A stretch of 64,000 bases of DNA, taken from the NCBI RefSeq assembly GCF_032884065.1, contig NW_027066312.1, positions 1-64,000 of the forward strand. Direction: 5' to 3'. Under the pieces are notes generated by a model that was given only the letters and a program-made list of their open reading frames with translations, was not told the DNA's origin and ran no database searches. This document shows positions 25,560-64,000 of this stretch, piece by piece (position 1 is the stretch's first letter; each line of letters begins with the position of its first letter). Source of the stretch: Artemia franciscana (lineage: Eukaryota > Arthropoda > Branchiopoda > Anostraca > Artemiidae). The position numbers and the translations under genes are program-made.

Positions 25560-26240
25560 TATCCTTACTGAGTGGTTCCATTTCAACAAGCAGTGGCATC
25601 TTGGATTAGTTAGTTACGGTATGTCTTTGATTCAAAGCGATGACGCATTATGTAGCCCAAAGCCTTTTAAACGTGTTTAGAAGAAATAAATGGAATAGGC
25701 TTAATCAGGCTCCTATAATTAACTAATGATTCTGTTCTAGCTACCCAAAAACGCCCTCTATCGAGTGCCCAAATAAGATGGGTTCTAGGAGGTTAGCTTT
25801 TATTCCAAGTATCGTTTAGGCCTTAATAGCCTAGTTTCTTTCTTTTCTATAAAGTAGCCTAGGTTTAGGCTAGGAAACTGCTTTTAACAATTTTTGTGGA
25901 TCATCTAATGATTCTGTTGATGAAATCTGATGGAGGATTTTATATAAAAATTAAAGAAATCAGCTGAAGTTGATATAACAGGAAACTGTAGGAAGTCAAA
26001 TTCTAGACAAGCTACTTTTTGCTGCCTTGGTAAATGGTTAGGTTAGGAGATAATAAAATTCTAGTTTAGTGACTTCTTGCTATCTCAGAAAGGGGTTAGG
26101 TTTGGAGAATGAAACTTTCAGGGATGGGTCTACAGGCTAAAGTATGTCCTGAGAAGGTATTTAGAAGTACTTACCTCCACTCCCTCTCCCTCTAGAGGGT
26201 CCTGACCTTTTATGACCTTTAAAAATACATGTGTTATAAA
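25560..26240. other. Unassigned, downstream of coiled-coil gene
   Basis: No gene or known repeat is recognised. Short internal similarities (GGTTAGG... near 26,035 and 26,095) suggest an old local duplication. Confidence 0.4.
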
Positions 26241-26248
26241 AGTAAAAT

Positions 26249-26254
26249 TTTATT
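26249..26254 (-). promoter_or_regulatory. Polyadenylation signal of coiled-coil gene
   Basis: AATAAA on the minus strand, 76 nt downstream of the stop codon at 26,330. Position and sequence are canonical for a metazoan 3' end. Confidence 0.6.
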
Positions 26255-26329
26255 CCACGCATTCAGATTCAATTAAACAATGCAACAACATTAAGTCACT
26301 TTTGGCACAAAGTCACACGTGTATCACAA

Positions 26330-62818
<36,489 letters not shown>

Positions 62819-63089
62819 CTAAAATAAGCAAAACCAAGTCAATATATTAAGAAACAAATAAAACCTGACATAAGGATAATTCCTTTTACTAGACAGTGAA
62901 AATAGATACAAAAGTTCTGTATATTTTGATCAAATGTAAGTGATCGTCATCAGCAGACAAACTAAATTGTTAAACTCAATGATTTGTATTTATTTTCACT
63001 GTTAGTAAAAGACTTATCCCTATTTCAACTACTATTTCTTCGTCATAGAAAGGCAATACGGTCTTCGAAAAATATACCAATATATTTAC

Positions 63090-64000
63090 GATTAAAAAAA
63101 CAAACTATTCCATATATGAAGGGAGCTGTCTTTCTTGAAAATTTTTGACAAAACATTAAAACTTTCGCGTAAAGAGTGGGGGTTGAGGATGGAGCGGCCC
63201 CTCTCATACATAGAATAGTTTCTGTCCGATTTAAGCTTTAAAGTTACTCCTTACTTTCAGTTGATTTTTTTTATTGTTTCTGATCTTTTTCAAATCATGA
63301 CAGAATATTGCCTTCTTCCTTCTCGTGTAAAATTTCCCCTGAAAAATTACAATATGGAAAATCTCCTCCCCACGGAAAACACTATTTTGGAAAATCATCA
63401 TCACAGAAGATACTCTCGTAAAGTCTGCTTAACTCTCCAGTAATAAATAGGACCAGACTATGTGAACAATGCGAAAATTGCGTAACTTACAGCCCTTTCA
63501 CCAGGGACTATGGGAACTTATACCGCAAAGACATAGTTATTGGAACTATCAACTATGTTGAATCTAATTGCAATCTTAAAATCATGACTAGATGTCTCTT
63601 GAAAAAAAGGCGCATGGTATGGAGGATAAATACCCTCCAATCTTTTGGGATATAAAAAAGAAAGAAAAAAGTGAAAATGCATCCGTGATCCTTCTTCTAG
63701 CGAAAAAAAAGCAAAATTCCACATTCATGTATGTAGAAGCATCTACAGCAGAATTCTCAGGTATGCTGAATCTGACGGTGTGATTTTCATTAAGATAACT
63801 TGATTTGCACAGGGTGTTTTCCCCTTTTTTCGAAAATTGGGTAAATTTTCTGGGTTCGTAGTTTTTTATGGGTAACATTAAACCTAATAAACGTAGTATA
63901 TTTTGAATAAATATGAAAAACCACTTCATTTCATGTATATATTGTTAACAAAATTCTGTTTTTAAAAGTGTCAGTTATGATTGAGCTGAGCCACTCCTTA
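63090..64000. repeat. Foldback repeat, long copy (family F), cut by window edge
   Basis: Same order as 33,540-34,550: ATATGAAGGGAGCTGT and the inverted GAGCGGCCCCTCTCATACAT, TTACTCCTTACTTTCAGTTG, then serial GGAAAATCxxC motifs (63,330-63,420), CTATGTTGAATCTAATTGC, and the right end GAGCTGAGCCACTCCTTA at the window edge. It lies upstream of exon a. Confidence 0.7.

Overview
This is a eukaryotic, AT-rich, repeat-dominated window with only one clear host gene. Its best taxonomic clue is a large satellite block at about 16,930-22,697, built from a 113-bp monomer with an AluI core (AGCT in TAGCTACGT). From memory, a 113-bp AluI satellite is the hallmark heterochromatic repeat of the brine shrimp Artemia franciscana. 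The Helitron, LINE and SINE families and the short-exon, long-intron gene also fit a crustacean. The species call is inference; the satellite is directly visible. There are no prokaryotic features.

Layout. (1) 1-12,426: a mosaic of direct and inverted copies of one Helitron (rolling-circle) family. Two copies have both termini: 4,219-5,728 (+) and 10,220-12,426 (-). They start TC, end in a GC-rich hairpin plus CTAG, and lie between A and T. Between them are RepHel N-terminal and helicase C-terminal remnants, long (TA)n tracts, tRNA-like segments, GACGACCGGGACAC-type minisatellites and CTAAAAA-type low-complexity DNA. (2) 12,427-15,692: two reading frames on the minus strand, the first with a MACPF-like look, between two diverged direct repeats of about 330 bp; a fragment of a compound repeat lies at 13,857-14,215. 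(3) 15,693-16,930: a decayed second Helitron (-), cut off by the satellite. (4) 16,930-22,697: the 113-bp satellite, about 20 monomers forward, then about 31 inverted. (5) 22,698-26,240: intergenic, with a SINE copy and a GACTGTGACTACTT-type degenerate repeat. (6) 26,249 to beyond 62,818 (-): a long coiled-coil gene whose nine visible exons join in phase to 972 codons. A kinesin-6 (KIF20) tail is the best guess; the N-terminal part lies beyond the right edge. (7) Its introns hold LINE fragments (27.0, 35.7, 42.2, 46.9, 47.1, 48.3, 52-55 and 56.9 kb), tandem arrays (39.5-41.3, 44.7-45.6, 47.2-47.9 kb), foldback repeats (29.0, 33.5, 63.1 kb) and two further copies of the compound repeat (50.1-51.6 kb inverted, 59.6-60.9 kb direct).

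The most notable points are: an in-frame TAA in the 1,587-bp exon that a possible 57-nt in-frame mini-intron would remove; an intronic array whose units are copies of the adjacent exon's 3' end with its splice donor; the inversion inside the satellite; and internally deleted RepHel Helitrons with intact termini. No wholly new biological system was found. Most of the window is mobile DNA and its debris around one gene.
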